9,515 nucleotides of DNA from Spirochaetaceae bacterium UBA1306 (GTDB taxonomy: Bacteria > Spirochaetota > Spirochaetia > Treponematales > Rectinemataceae), in assembly GCA_002307245.1 (NCBI GenBank), contig DBTW01000123.1, positions 1 to 9,515 of the forward strand. The letters run 5' to 3'. Below, one piece after another: positions 1 to 6,708 of the stretch; position 1 is the first letter of the stretch, and each line of letters begins with the position of its first letter. Both the position numbers and the translations under genes were made by a program. The notes below the pieces were generated by a model. It was given only the letters and a program-made list of their open reading frames with translations. It was not told where the DNA came from and did not search any database.

Positions 1-540
1 AAGGGACCCATGGTCGGCCCCGGCTATTACAAGGACCCGGCGCGCACGGCCGAAGCCTTTACCGTTGACGGCTACTTCCGCACGGGCGACCTCGGCTCCT
101 TCGACGCCACGGGCAGCCTATCCGTCCGCGGCAGGCTCAAAACCATGATCCTCGGCGCCTCGGGCGAGAACATCTACCCCGAGGAAGTCGAGGCCGTGAT
201 CAACAGCGTGCCCGAAGTGCTCGAGTCCCTCGTCTATGGCGACGAGGAAGGCCTCACCGCACTCGTCCACATCAACCCCGACACCCTTTCCGAGCTCCTC
301 AAGTCTGGCGTCGAGAGCGCCGAGGCGGCGGTCAACTCCCTGGGCAAGGCAGTGGGCGCAGGCATCGAGAACGCCGAGAAGGCGGCCACCGCCCTCCTCG
401 AGCGCATCAAGAAGGAGACTAACTCTCGCCTCGCCGCCTTCTCGCGCCTCGCAAAGGTCGAGCTCCAGGTCGAGCCCTTCGAGAAGACGCCGACGCAGAA
501 GATCAAGCGCTTCATGTACCCGAAGAACGAAGGCAAGTAG
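1..540 (+). CDS. AMP-forming acyl-CoA ligase, C-terminal fragment
   Basis: This is the 3' end of a gene that starts left of the window; frame 1 is open from base 1 (K-G-P, then M at base 10). Enzymes of this superfamily (ANL: acyl-CoA synthetases and relatives) activate a carboxylic acid, often a fatty acid, to an acyl-adenylate and then to a CoA thioester in the cytoplasm. Counting from the Met at base 10, the visible signatures are GPGYYKDP (3-10), the TGDLG ATP/ribose-binding motif (25-29), the hinge and A8 region GRLKTMILGASGENIYPEEVE (41-61), and TPTQKIKR with the A10 catalytic lysine near the C-terminus. Between A8 and A10 lies an Ala/Glu-rich, probably helical insert (about residues 90-135), longer than in minimal family members. 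The end KTPTQKIKRFMYPK suggests the long-chain acyl-CoA synthetase type. The substrate cannot be read from this fragment. Confidence 0.88.
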   Translation, partial: KGPMVGPGYYKDPARTAEAFTVDGYFRTGDLGSFDATGSLSVRGRLKTMILGASGENIYPEEVEAVINSVPEVLESLVYGDEEGLTALVHINPDTLSELLKSGVESAEAAVNSLGKAVGAGIENAEKAATALLERIKKETNSRLAAFSRLAKVELQVEPFEKTPTQKIKRFMYPKNEGK

Positions 541-556
541 GGGGGCGAGCGGCAAA

Positions 557-572
557 GCTACGGAAACGTAGC
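557..572 (+). terminator. Short GNRA-loop hairpin after the ligase gene, possible terminator
   Basis: There is a perfect 6-bp stem, GCTACG / CGTAGC, around a GAAA tetraloop, 16 nt after the ligase stop codon. It is followed by an A-rich run (577-582), not a T-run, so it is not a canonical intrinsic terminator for the + strand. A second small stem, GGAC-TTC-GTCC, follows at 583-593. Its position at the end of a gene is the main support for a role in 3'-end formation. Confidence 0.35.
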
Positions 573-594
573 GGATAAAAAAGGACTTCGTCCC

Positions 595-625
595 TTGCAC
601 CTATAGTAACTAGAGGTTATAGACT
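595..625 (+). promoter_or_regulatory. MerR-type promoter with 19-bp spacer for the purine operon
   Basis: The -35 element is TTGCAC (595-600) and the proposed -10 is TAGACT (620-625), 19 bp apart, with a predicted transcription start near 632. Promoters of MerR-family regulators typically have 19-20 bp spacers filled by the operator dyad, as here. The alternative -10 TATAGA (618-623) would give a 17-bp spacer and an ordinary sigma70 promoter. Both -10 choices match the consensus at only 4 of 6 positions, as expected for a promoter that needs activation. The next gene starts at 669. Confidence 0.6.
599..617. promoter_or_regulatory. MerR-family operator dyad
   Basis: ACCTATAGT-A-ACTAGAGGT is an inverted repeat of two 9-nt half-sites around a central A at 608. 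Eight of nine pairs are complementary; the only mismatch is 603/613. It starts inside the -35 and fills the spacer, with its centre about 13 nt after the first -35 base, as in SoxR- and CueR-type operators. From memory, the core CTATAGTAACTAGAGG closely resembles operators described for PbrR/CadR-type MerR proteins; I could not check this. The likely ligand is the MerR protein encoded at 6709-7467 (inference). Confidence 0.62.
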
Positions 626-668
626 GCGCCTCGAGACTCCCGGAACGGAGTTGAGCGAGGCGAGCGTC

Positions 669-2069
669 ATGCAGGAAAAGGACAAGAAGATATTGATACG
701 CGGCGCCGAGGCGATAGTCGCCTGCGACGAGTCCGACAGGGTGTACAGGCGGGCGGACTTGCTCGTCGACGGACCGGCCATCGCCCGGATCGGTGAGGGG
801 CTCGAGGCGCCCGGCGCCAAGCTGATCGACGCGCGCGGGGCCATTATCTATCCCGGCCTCGTCAACACGCACCATCACTTCTTCCAGACCTTCGTGCGCA
901 ATCTCCTGGCCGTCGACTATCCCAGCCTTTCGGTCATGGACTGGATAGCGAAGATTTACGAGATATTCAAGCTAATCGACTCGGACGCGATCTACTATTC
1001 CTCGCTCATCGCGATGGCCGACCTGGTCAAGCACGGCTGCACCTGCGCCTTCGACCACCAGTACTGCTTCCCGCGCTCGGCGGGCAAGGAGCTCGTGGAC
1101 CGCCAGTTCGAGGCGGCGGCGAAGATCGGCCTCCGCTACCACGCGGGCCGGGGCGCCAATACCCTGCCTCGTTCCGAGGGCAGCTCCATCCCCGACGAGA
1201 TGCTCGAGAGCACCGACGAATTCCTATCGGACTGCGATCGGCTCATCGGCGCATACCATGACGCCTCGCCCTTCTCCATGAGGCGGGTGGTCGTCTCGCC
1301 CTGTCAGCCCATCAACTGCCGGAAGGAGACATTCGTCGAATCGGTCGCCCTCGCCCGCTCGCGCGGCGCCTTCCTCCACACGCACCTGGGCGAAGGCGAG
1401 AACGGCCCGATGCGGGCGCGCTGGGGCAAAAGGACCCTCGCCTGGTGCGAGGATCTGGGCTTCGTCGGGCCCGACGTCTGGATCGCCCATGGCTGGGAGC
1501 TCGAGCCCGAGGAGTACGAGGTCATGGCGAAGACCGGTACCGGCCTCTCGCATTGCCCGGCCCCGGCCATCCTCGGCGGCTTCCCCATCATCGACATACC
1601 CGCGATGCGGCGCGCGGGGATGCGGATCGGTCTCGGCTGCGACGGCTCGGCGACGAACGACGGCTCGAGCCTCCTCGACACGCTCCGCATGGCCTATCTC
1701 ATGCAGGCTAACAAGGCCAAGGAGCGGGGCTCCTGCCCGAGCCCCTACGAGATGCTCAAGCTCGCGACCTCAGGCGGGGCGAGCCTCCTGGGCCGCGCGG
1801 ACCTGGGCTCGCTCGAGCCGGGCAAGGCGGCCGACCTCTTCATGGTGGACGCGCGGAGGCTCGAGCTCGCGGGAGCCCTGCACGATCCGGCGAACCTGCT
1901 GGCGAGGACCGCGGTGACCGGCCCGGCCATGCTGACCATGGTCAACGGCAAAGTCGTCTTCGAGGGTGGTCGGATCGCGGGCCTCGACGAGGAGGCGCTC
2001 GCAGCGGAGGCCGAGGCCGCCTGCGATCGGATCATACGCTCGCGCAGCGGCGCCTACGATAAGAAGTGA
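669..2069 (+). CDS. Amidohydrolase, 8-oxoguanine deaminase / ATZ-TRZ-like
   Basis: This is a cytoplasmic metal-dependent aminohydrolase of 466 aa that probably removes an amino group from a purine or related heterocycle. Visible metal and catalytic residues are N-T-H68-H-H70-F-F-Q-T on strand 1, H237-T-H239-L-G-E242, A-H274-G, and D325 in GCDGSATND; a typical N-terminal beta-sandwich segment precedes them. NTHHHFFQT, RLIGAYHDAS, and the GTGLSHCP and GLGCDGSATND blocks point to the 8-oxoguanine deaminase branch. However, the loop after HCP reads APAILGGFP, where the characterised enzymes I recall have SSNMRL-like residues, so the true substrate may differ. ATG 669 is preferred, with GAGG (657-660) 8 nt upstream. 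An in-frame TTG at 651 sits directly against a GGAG and is less likely. It is the first gene of the operon and lies next to a nucleoside-type ABC transporter, which supports a purine role. Guanine deaminase or another ring deaminase is possible. Confidence 0.85.
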   Translation: MQEKDKKILIRGAEAIVACDESDRVYRRADLLVDGPAIARIGEGLEAPGAKLIDARGAIIYPGLVNTHHHFFQTFVRNLLAVDYPSLSVMDWIAKIYEIFKLIDSDAIYYSSLIAMADLVKHGCTCAFDHQYCFPRSAGKELVDRQFEAAAKIGLRYHAGRGANTLPRSEGSSIPDEMLESTDEFLSDCDRLIGAYHDASPFSMRRVVVSPCQPINCRKETFVESVALARSRGAFLHTHLGEGENGPMRARWGKRTLAWCEDLGFVGPDVWIAHGWELEPEEYEVMAKTGTGLSHCPAPAILGGFPIIDIPAMRRAGMRIGLGCDGSATNDGSSLLDTLRMAYLMQANKAKERGSCPSPYEMLKLATSGGASLLGRADLGSLEPGKAADLFMVDARRLELAGALHDPANLLARTAVTGPAMLTMVNGKVVFEGGRIAGLDEEALAAEAEAACDRIIRSRSGAYDKK

Positions 2070-2133
2070 CGGCAGGCGCCCGCGGCGAGCGGCGGCCATG
2101 CCCGAGCATAACGTGTTCCACAGGAGGATCGAG

Positions 2134-3123
2134 ATGAAGAGAATACTGCTGGCGGCGCTCATCGCGCTCTGCGCCCTTGCACCGGCCCTGGCTCAATCGG
2201 CCGGCTCGGCGAAGGCGCTCAAGGTGGCCCTGATTCTATCGGGACCGGCCAACGACCAGGGATGGAACGCCGTGGCGCTCCAGGGCCTCAAGGACGCCGA
2301 AGCCAAGTTCGGCATCAAGTCCGCCTACTCCGAAAACGTCGGGATCGCCGACGGCGAGGCCGCCTTCATGGACTACGCGTCCCAGGGCTACGATCTCGTC
2401 ATCGGCCACGGCTTCCAGTACGGCGACCCCGCCGTCGCCGTCGCCAAGAAATTCCCGAAGGCTAAGTTCATGGCCATCGAGGCCTCCTCGTCCTCGGCCA
2501 ACGCCGCCTCCTATGTCATCGGCTGCGAGCAGGCAGGCTACCTCATGGGGATCCTCGCGGCCTCCCTGTCGAAGACCGGCACCATCGGCTTCGTGGGCGG
2601 TATCGAGCAGCCCTCGATCGTCAAGATCGGAGAGGCCTACAAGCTGGGGGCGAAGGCCTACAATCCCGCGATCAAGGTCCTCGACGTGTACATCGGCTCC
2701 TTCACCGACGTCAACCTCGGCAAGGAAGCCGCCCTCGCCCTCGCCGACAAGGGCGCCGACGTGCTCGCCCACTCCGCCAACCAGGCGGGTACCGGCGTCA
2801 TCAAGGCCGCCGAGGAGCGCGGGCTCCTCGCCACCGGCGACTCCTGGGACCAGAGCGTGATCGCGCCGAAGACCGTCGTCTGCAGCACGGTCTACAACGT
2901 ACCCGTCCTCGTGACGATCGCCGTGGACAAGGTCCGCTCGGGATCCTTCGCGGGCGGCGTATTCAACATGGGCATGAAGGAAGGCGTCGTCGATATCGCG
3001 CCCTACCACGACTTCGAGGCGAAGATCCCCGCGAAGGCGAAGGCGATGATCGCCGACCTGAAGAAGAAAATAACGGCGGGAGCCTTCACGGTACCCGTCA
3101 TCGCGAAGCCCACGTCCCGCTAG
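2134..3123 (+). CDS. BMP/PnrA-family periplasmic substrate-binding protein
   Basis: This is the ligand-binding subunit of an ABC importer (Bmp domain, type I periplasmic fold), 329 aa, a usual family length. PnrA of Treponema pallidum, in the same family, binds purine nucleosides. The N-terminus MKRILLAALIALCALAPALA is a Sec signal peptide with a likely signal peptidase I site ALA|QS after residue 20. The only early Cys (C13, context IALC) makes a poor lipobox, so the protein is probably soluble in the periplasm and not a lipoprotein. Family features are the first-strand ligand segment GPANDQGWN (37-45), GHGFQYGDPA, IGFVGGIEQPS, and GDSW with D236, at about the place of a ligand-contacting Asp in PnrA (recalled, not aligned). 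ATG 2134 is chosen because AGGAGG (2122-2127) lies 6 nt upstream and the signal peptide begins there. The in-frame ATG at 2098 would place 12 polar residues before it. The gene lies 64 nt after the amidohydrolase with no clear promoter between. The exact ligand is unknown. Confidence 0.92.
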   Translation: MKRILLAALIALCALAPALAQSAGSAKALKVALILSGPANDQGWNAVALQGLKDAEAKFGIKSAYSENVGIADGEAAFMDYASQGYDLVIGHGFQYGDPAVAVAKKFPKAKFMAIEASSSSANAASYVIGCEQAGYLMGILAASLSKTGTIGFVGGIEQPSIVKIGEAYKLGAKAYNPAIKVLDVYIGSFTDVNLGKEAALALADKGADVLAHSANQAGTGVIKAAEERGLLATGDSWDQSVIAPKTVVCSTVYNVPVLVTIAVDKVRSGSFAGGVFNMGMKEGVVDIAPYHDFEAKIPAKAKAMIADLKKKITAGAFTVPVIAKPTSR

Positions 3124-3134
3124 CCGGGCGGCCG

Positions 3135-3179
3135 CGCGGCGCCTAAAGGGACGGGGCAGCCCCCCCTTTAGGCGCCGCG
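3135..3179 (+). other. Large stable stem-loop between binding-protein and ATPase genes
   Basis: A perfect 16-bp inverted repeat has arms at 3135-3150 and 3164-3179. Inside its 13-nt loop, GGGG (3153-3156) can pair with CCCC (3160-3163), so the RNA could fold into an almost continuous hairpin. It begins 12 nt after the stop codon at 3121-3123 and ends just before the ribosome-binding region of the ATPase gene. No T-run follows on either strand, which argues against a simple intrinsic terminator. The likely role is to block 3' exonucleases or attenuate transcription, so that more binding protein than transporter is made, as known for other ABC operons (inference). Confidence 0.7.
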
Positions 3180-3192
3180 GAAGAGGATGGCC

Positions 3193-4740
3193 ATGGCCTT
3201 ATTATCCATGCGGCGGATCCGCAAGAGCTTCGGCGGAACGGTCGCCAACGACGATATCTCGATCGACGTGGAGGCCGGGGAGATCCGCGCCCTCCTCGGC
3301 GAGAACGGGGCTGGCAAGACCACCCTCATGAACATCCTCTACGGCCTCTACGAGGCCGACTCGGGCGAGCTGTTCTGGAAGGGCCGAGAGCTCGGCGCGC
3401 ACAGCCCGAGGGAATCCATCGCGGCAGGCCTCGGGATGGTGCACCAGCACTTCATGCTCGTGCCGACCCTCACCGTCTCGCAGAACGTCACCCTCGGTCT
3501 CAAGTCCGCGGGCCATCCCTTCCCCGATCGCCGCAAGCTCGACGCCAAGCTCGCGGCCCTCTCGCGGCTCTACGGCCTCGACGCGCCGCCCGCGGCCAAG
3601 GTGGCGAGCCTCTCCCTGGGCGAGCAGCAGCGGGTCGAGATACTGAAGCTCCTCTACCGCGGAGCCGAGCTCCTCATCCTCGACGAGCCGACCGCCGTGC
3701 TGACGCCGCGCGAGGCCGAGTCCTTCCTCGCCGTGCTCAAGCGCCTGAAGGCCGAGGGTCACGCGGTCATCCTCATTACGCACCGCATCGCCGAGGTCCT
3801 CCAGGCGGCCGACGCGATCACCGTGCTTCGCGGCGGCCGGAAAGTCGCCGAGCTCGCGGCCGCCGAGGCCTCGCCCGAAGAGCTGTCCCGGCTCATGATC
3901 GGCCGAGAGGTCGCGAAGGCGGGGCGCGCGCGACACGGAGCCGCGAGCCCGAGCGCCACGACCAGGACGGCCGCGAGTCCCGCCGCCCTCAGGCTCGATT
4001 CGGTTCGCCTCTCCGAGCGCGGCCGGGAAAAGCTCTCGGGCATAAGCCTGGAAGTGCATGGAGGCGAGATCCTCGGCATAGCGGGCATCGACGGCAACGG
4101 TCAGCGGGAGCTCGCCGAGTGCGTGCTTGGGCTCAGGCGCTCGGGCTCGGGTAGCGTCCGCTTCGGCGGCTCGAGCGTCGAGGGCAAGGGCGTGGCGGCC
4201 CGGGCCCGCCTCGGCCTCGCCTATGTGCCCGACGACCGACACCGCGACGGCCTCGTGCTCGACATGGACCTCGCGGAGAATTTCGCGCTGAAGTCGCTGG
4301 ACCGGCCGGGGCTCCGCGGACGGCTCTTCCTCAACCGCTCCCGTCTCGCGGCCGCGGCCGCCGAGGCGATCCGCGACTACGGGATCAAGGCGAGCGGCCC
4401 CTCCTCCGGCGCCCGCCTGCTCTCCGGAGGCAATCAACAGAAGCTCATCCTCGCGCGGGAGCTCGCGGGCTCGCCCTCGATCGTCGTAGTCTCCCAGCCG
4501 ACGCGCGGCCTCGACGTCGGAGCCGCCGAATTCGTCCGCGAGCGCCTGATCGAGCGCCGCGACGCTGGGGCCGCGATCCTCCTCATCTCGGCCGACCTGG
4601 ACGAGATCCTCGCGCTCTCCGACAGGATCGCGGTCATGCATCGGGGCAGGCTTTCCGAGAGCCTCGCGAACGACGAGGGCCTCGACCTGACGAGGCTCGG
4701 CCTGCTGATGGCCGGCGAGGGCGCGGAGACCCCGGCGTGA
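3193..4740 (+). CDS. ABC transporter ATP-binding protein, two fused ABC domains (NupO/YufO-like)
   Basis: This cytoplasmic ATPase of 515 aa powers the importer. Domain 1 has Walker A GENGAGKT (36-43), Q-loop Q85 in HQHFM, signature LSLGEQQ (140-146), Walker B LLILDE (160-165) and H-loop H197. Domain 2 has a degenerate Walker A, AGIDGNGQRE (297-306, no GKT), a good signature LSGGNQQ (410-416), and a Walker B ending in S434-Q435 in place of Asp-Glu, followed by PTRGLD. This asymmetry is normal for sugar- and nucleoside-type fused ATPases (RbsA/NupO/YufO). One composite ATP site (domain 1 Walker motifs with the domain 2 signature) should work and the other should be inactive. The two domains are joined by an Ala/Ser/Thr-rich linker near residues 237-262. 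ATG 3193 is preferred, with GAGG (3183-3186) 6 nt upstream; ATG 3187 is in frame but abuts the same motif. The stop codon overlaps the start of the next gene by 4 nt. Confidence 0.95.
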   Translation: MALLSMRRIRKSFGGTVANDDISIDVEAGEIRALLGENGAGKTTLMNILYGLYEADSGELFWKGRELGAHSPRESIAAGLGMVHQHFMLVPTLTVSQNVTLGLKSAGHPFPDRRKLDAKLAALSRLYGLDAPPAAKVASLSLGEQQRVEILKLLYRGAELLILDEPTAVLTPREAESFLAVLKRLKAEGHAVILITHRIAEVLQAADAITVLRGGRKVAELAAAEASPEELSRLMIGREVAKAGRARHGAASPSATTRTAASPAALRLDSVRLSERGREKLSGISLEVHGGEILGIAGIDGNGQRELAECVLGLRRSGSGSVRFGGSSVEGKGVAARARLGLAYVPDDRHRDGLVLDMDLAENFALKSLDRPGLRGRLFLNRSRLAAAAAEAIRDYGIKASGPSSGARLLSGGNQQKLILARELAGSPSIVVVSQPTRGLDVGAAEFVRERLIERRDAGAAILLISADLDEILALSDRIAVMHRGRLSESLANDEGLDLTRLGLLMAGEGAETPA

Positions 4741-5771
4741 GGGCACTCGGGCTCGCGCTCTCCTACGCCGCGAGCGGCCTCGTCCTCCTCGCGGCGGCGG
4801 CGGGGGCCATAGCGGCCGCGGGCTGCGACCCGGCGGCGGCGGCGGCGGGATTCGCCCGCGGAGCCTTCGGCTCGGTCTACGGCCTGTCGGAGGTCGTCGT
4901 CAGGGCCACGCCCCTCGCCCTCGCCGGCCTCGGCGTGGCCCTCGGCTTCCGTGCGGGCTTCTTCAACATAGGCTCGGAGGGCCAGATATACCTCGGCGCG
5001 GCGGGAGCGACGGCGACAGCCCTCCTCTTCCCCGGCCTGCCGCCCTGGGCCCTCGCGCCGCTCTGCCTCCTCGCGGGCGCCGCGGCGGGCGGGGCTTGGG
5101 CGGCCGTGCCCGGACTGCTCAAGGCGCGCTTCGGCCTCTCCGAGGCGATCAACACCATCATGTTTAACTACATCGCGATCAACCTCGTCGGTATACTCGT
5201 GCGGACCCTCCTCAAGGATCCCGCGAATCCCCTGCCCATGTCGCCGAGGCTGCCCGAGGCTTCCTTCCTGCCCGTGATCGTCCCCGGGACCAGGCTGCAC
5301 GCGGGCTTCCTCCTGGCCTTGGCCTCGGCCGCCTTCGTCGCGGTCCTGATAGGCTGGACGAAGGCGGGCTTCAGGATGCGCGCCGTGGGCCTCGCCCCTC
5401 GCGCGGCCGCGGCCTGCGGCATCTCGGTCGCGGGGAACGTCCTCCTCGCCTCGACCTTGAGCGGCGCCCTCGCCGGCCTCGCCGGGGCGAGCGAGATCGC
5501 GGGCGTCCACCATAGGCTCCTCGAGGGCATCTCGCCCGGCTTCGGCTACCTCGCGATCATCGTCGCCCTCCTCGGGCGCAATCGCCCCGCCGGGGTCGTC
5601 GCCTCGGCCCTCGGCATTGCGGCGCTCCAGGTCGGATCCACCGCGATGCAGCGCTCCGCGGGCGTGCCGACCTCGATAGCCTGGATCATCATGGGGCTCC
5701 TCGTCGCGCTTATACTCGCGAGACCGACGCTCTTCCGCTCCCTGATCGGGGCCGAGGGAGGCAAGCGATGA
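4737..5771 (+). CDS. ABC transporter permease 1, nucleoside/BMP type (NupP/YufP-like)
   Basis: This is an inner-membrane channel subunit of 344 aa from the BPD_transp_2 family, pairing with the second permease and the fused ATPase. Hydrophobic segments run through almost the whole protein. Family motifs are RATPLALAGLGVALGF then AGFFNIGSEGQIYLGA near residues 58-90, NTIMFNYIAIN near 140-150, the cytoplasmic coupling stretch GWTKAGFRMRAVGLAPRAA, and a C-terminal GYLAIIVALLGRNRPAG block. It starts with GTG, overlapping the ATPase stop as GTGA; GGAG (4725-4728) lies 8 nt upstream, so translational coupling is likely. Bases 4908-4930, which encode TPLALAGL, are identical to a stretch in the second permease gene. 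The ligand is unproven; the binding protein and the family suggest purine nucleosides or bases. Confidence 0.93.
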   Translation: MRALGLALSYAASGLVLLAAAAGAIAAAGCDPAAAAAGFARGAFGSVYGLSEVVVRATPLALAGLGVALGFRAGFFNIGSEGQIYLGAAGATATALLFPGLPPWALAPLCLLAGAAAGGAWAAVPGLLKARFGLSEAINTIMFNYIAINLVGILVRTLLKDPANPLPMSPRLPEASFLPVIVPGTRLHAGFLLALASAAFVAVLIGWTKAGFRMRAVGLAPRAAAACGISVAGNVLLASTLSGALAGLAGASEIAGVHHRLLEGISPGFGYLAIIVALLGRNRPAGVVASALGIAALQVGSTAMQRSAGVPTSIAWIIMGLLVALILARPTLFRSLIGAEGGKR

Positions 5772-6700
5772 GCAGCCTCGGCGAGCTCTCGACCTTCGCT
5801 GCCGCCTCGGTGCGCATGGCTACGCCCCTCGCCCTCGCCGGCCTGGGCGAGGCCTACTCGGAGCGGAGCGGCATCCTCAACATCGGGCTCGAATCCATCA
5901 TCCTGAGCGGCGCCTTCTGCGGCTTCATGGCCGCCAACGCGACCATGAGCCTCGCCCTCGGCGTGCTGGCCGGCGTGGCAGGCGGCCTGCTGATGAGCCT
6001 GCTCCACGCCTACCTCAGCGTCAGCTGCCGAGCCGACCAGACCATCGCCGGGCTCGCACTCAACTTCCTCGCCGCGGGGCTCACGAGCTACGCCTTTCTC
6101 CTGCGCTTCGGCAAGTCGACCGATCTGCCCAGGTGCCCCGTCGCCCCGCCGATCGCGATCCCCGTTCTGTCCGACATCCCCCTGCTCGGCCCGGCCCTCT
6201 TCGACCAGAACGCATTCGCCTACGCATCATTCGCGACCGTCGCGCTGTCGGTCCTCGTCTTCCGCCGCAGCGAATGGGGCCTCAGCCTCTGCGCCGTCGG
6301 CGAGAGCCCGCAGGCGGCGGACTCGGTCGGCCTATCGGTGGAGAGGACCCGCTACGCGGCGGCCGCCGTGAACGGCGCCCTCGGAGGGCTCGCGGGAGCC
6401 GCCATCACCCTGGGATCCCTGGGCTTCTTCATGGAGAACGTCAGCTCGGGCAAGGGCTACATAGCCTTGGTCGCCGTCATCCTCGGCAGGCGGCAGCCGC
6501 TCGGCGTGTTCGCCGCTGCCCTCCTCCTCGGGGCCGCCGACGCCCTGCAGTTCAGGGCCCAGGCCATGGGCCTTGGCATTCCCTCGCAGGCGTTTATAAT
6601 GTTCCCCTACGTCGCGACGGTCCTCGTCCTCCTCTTCTCCATCGGGAAGGGCTCGGAGCCGGCGGCGCTCGGCAAGAGCTTCGACCGGAGCCGGAGGTAG
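5768..6700 (+). CDS. ABC transporter permease 2, nucleoside/BMP type (NupQ/YufQ-like)
   Basis: This is the second membrane subunit of the importer (310 aa, BPD_transp_2 family), shorter than permease 1 as is usual for the YufQ/NupQ-type partner. It shows the paired motif RMATPLALAGLGEAYSERSG then ILNIGLESIILSGA near the N-terminus, SCRADQTIAGLALNFLAAGLT in the middle, the coupling stretch RRSEWGLSLCAVGESPQAADSVGL, and a C-terminal block GKGYIALVAVILGRRQPLG with GADALQFRAQ and IPSQAFIMFPY. The ATG overlaps the TGA of permease 1 as ATGA, so the two are probably coupled in translation and made in matched amounts. The last residues are charged and likely cytoplasmic. A MerR gene follows 8 nt after its stop, on what is probably the same transcript. 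Confidence 0.93.
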   Translation: MSSLGELSTFAAASVRMATPLALAGLGEAYSERSGILNIGLESIILSGAFCGFMAANATMSLALGVLAGVAGGLLMSLLHAYLSVSCRADQTIAGLALNFLAAGLTSYAFLLRFGKSTDLPRCPVAPPIAIPVLSDIPLLGPALFDQNAFAYASFATVALSVLVFRRSEWGLSLCAVGESPQAADSVGLSVERTRYAAAAVNGALGGLAGAAITLGSLGFFMENVSSGKGYIALVAVILGRRQPLGVFAAALLLGAADALQFRAQAMGLGIPSQAFIMFPYVATVLVLLFSIGKGSEPAALGKSFDRSRR

Positions 6701-6708
6701 GGCGAGGA

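Noticed and set aside
577..596. Intrinsic terminator for the - strand (GGAC-GAA-GTCC followed by six T on that strand)
   Set aside because: The stem is only 4 bp, and there is no - strand gene to its right for it to terminate. It overlaps the promoter region, so it is more likely chance.
1966..2133. Upstream extension of the binding protein (start at 1966)
   Set aside because: It reads out of frame through the end of the amidohydrolase gene and would bury the signal peptide. AGGAGG and the MKR start at 2134 are far better.
2070..2133. Internal promoter before the binding protein gene
   Set aside because: CATAAC at 2106-2111 is a weak -10, and no TTGACA-like element lies at the right distance; read-through from the upstream promoter is simpler.
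2236..3009. Open reading frame of 257 codons on the - strand, antisense to the binding protein
   Set aside because: Its composition is Gly/Asp/Val-rich with no recognisable motif. The + strand encodes a full BMP protein with a signal peptide.
3202..4746. Open reading frame of 514 codons on the - strand, antisense to the fused ATPase gene
   Set aside because: The translation is low-complexity and rich in Arg, Glu, Ala and Gly with no recognisable domain. The + strand has complete ABC motifs. Long antisense frames arise in GC-rich genes that rarely use codons antisense to stops.
4434..5513. Open reading frame of 359 codons on the - strand across the ATPase/permease junction
   Set aside because: It is Arg/Glu/Gly-rich, has no domain, and lies entirely against two well-supported + strand genes.
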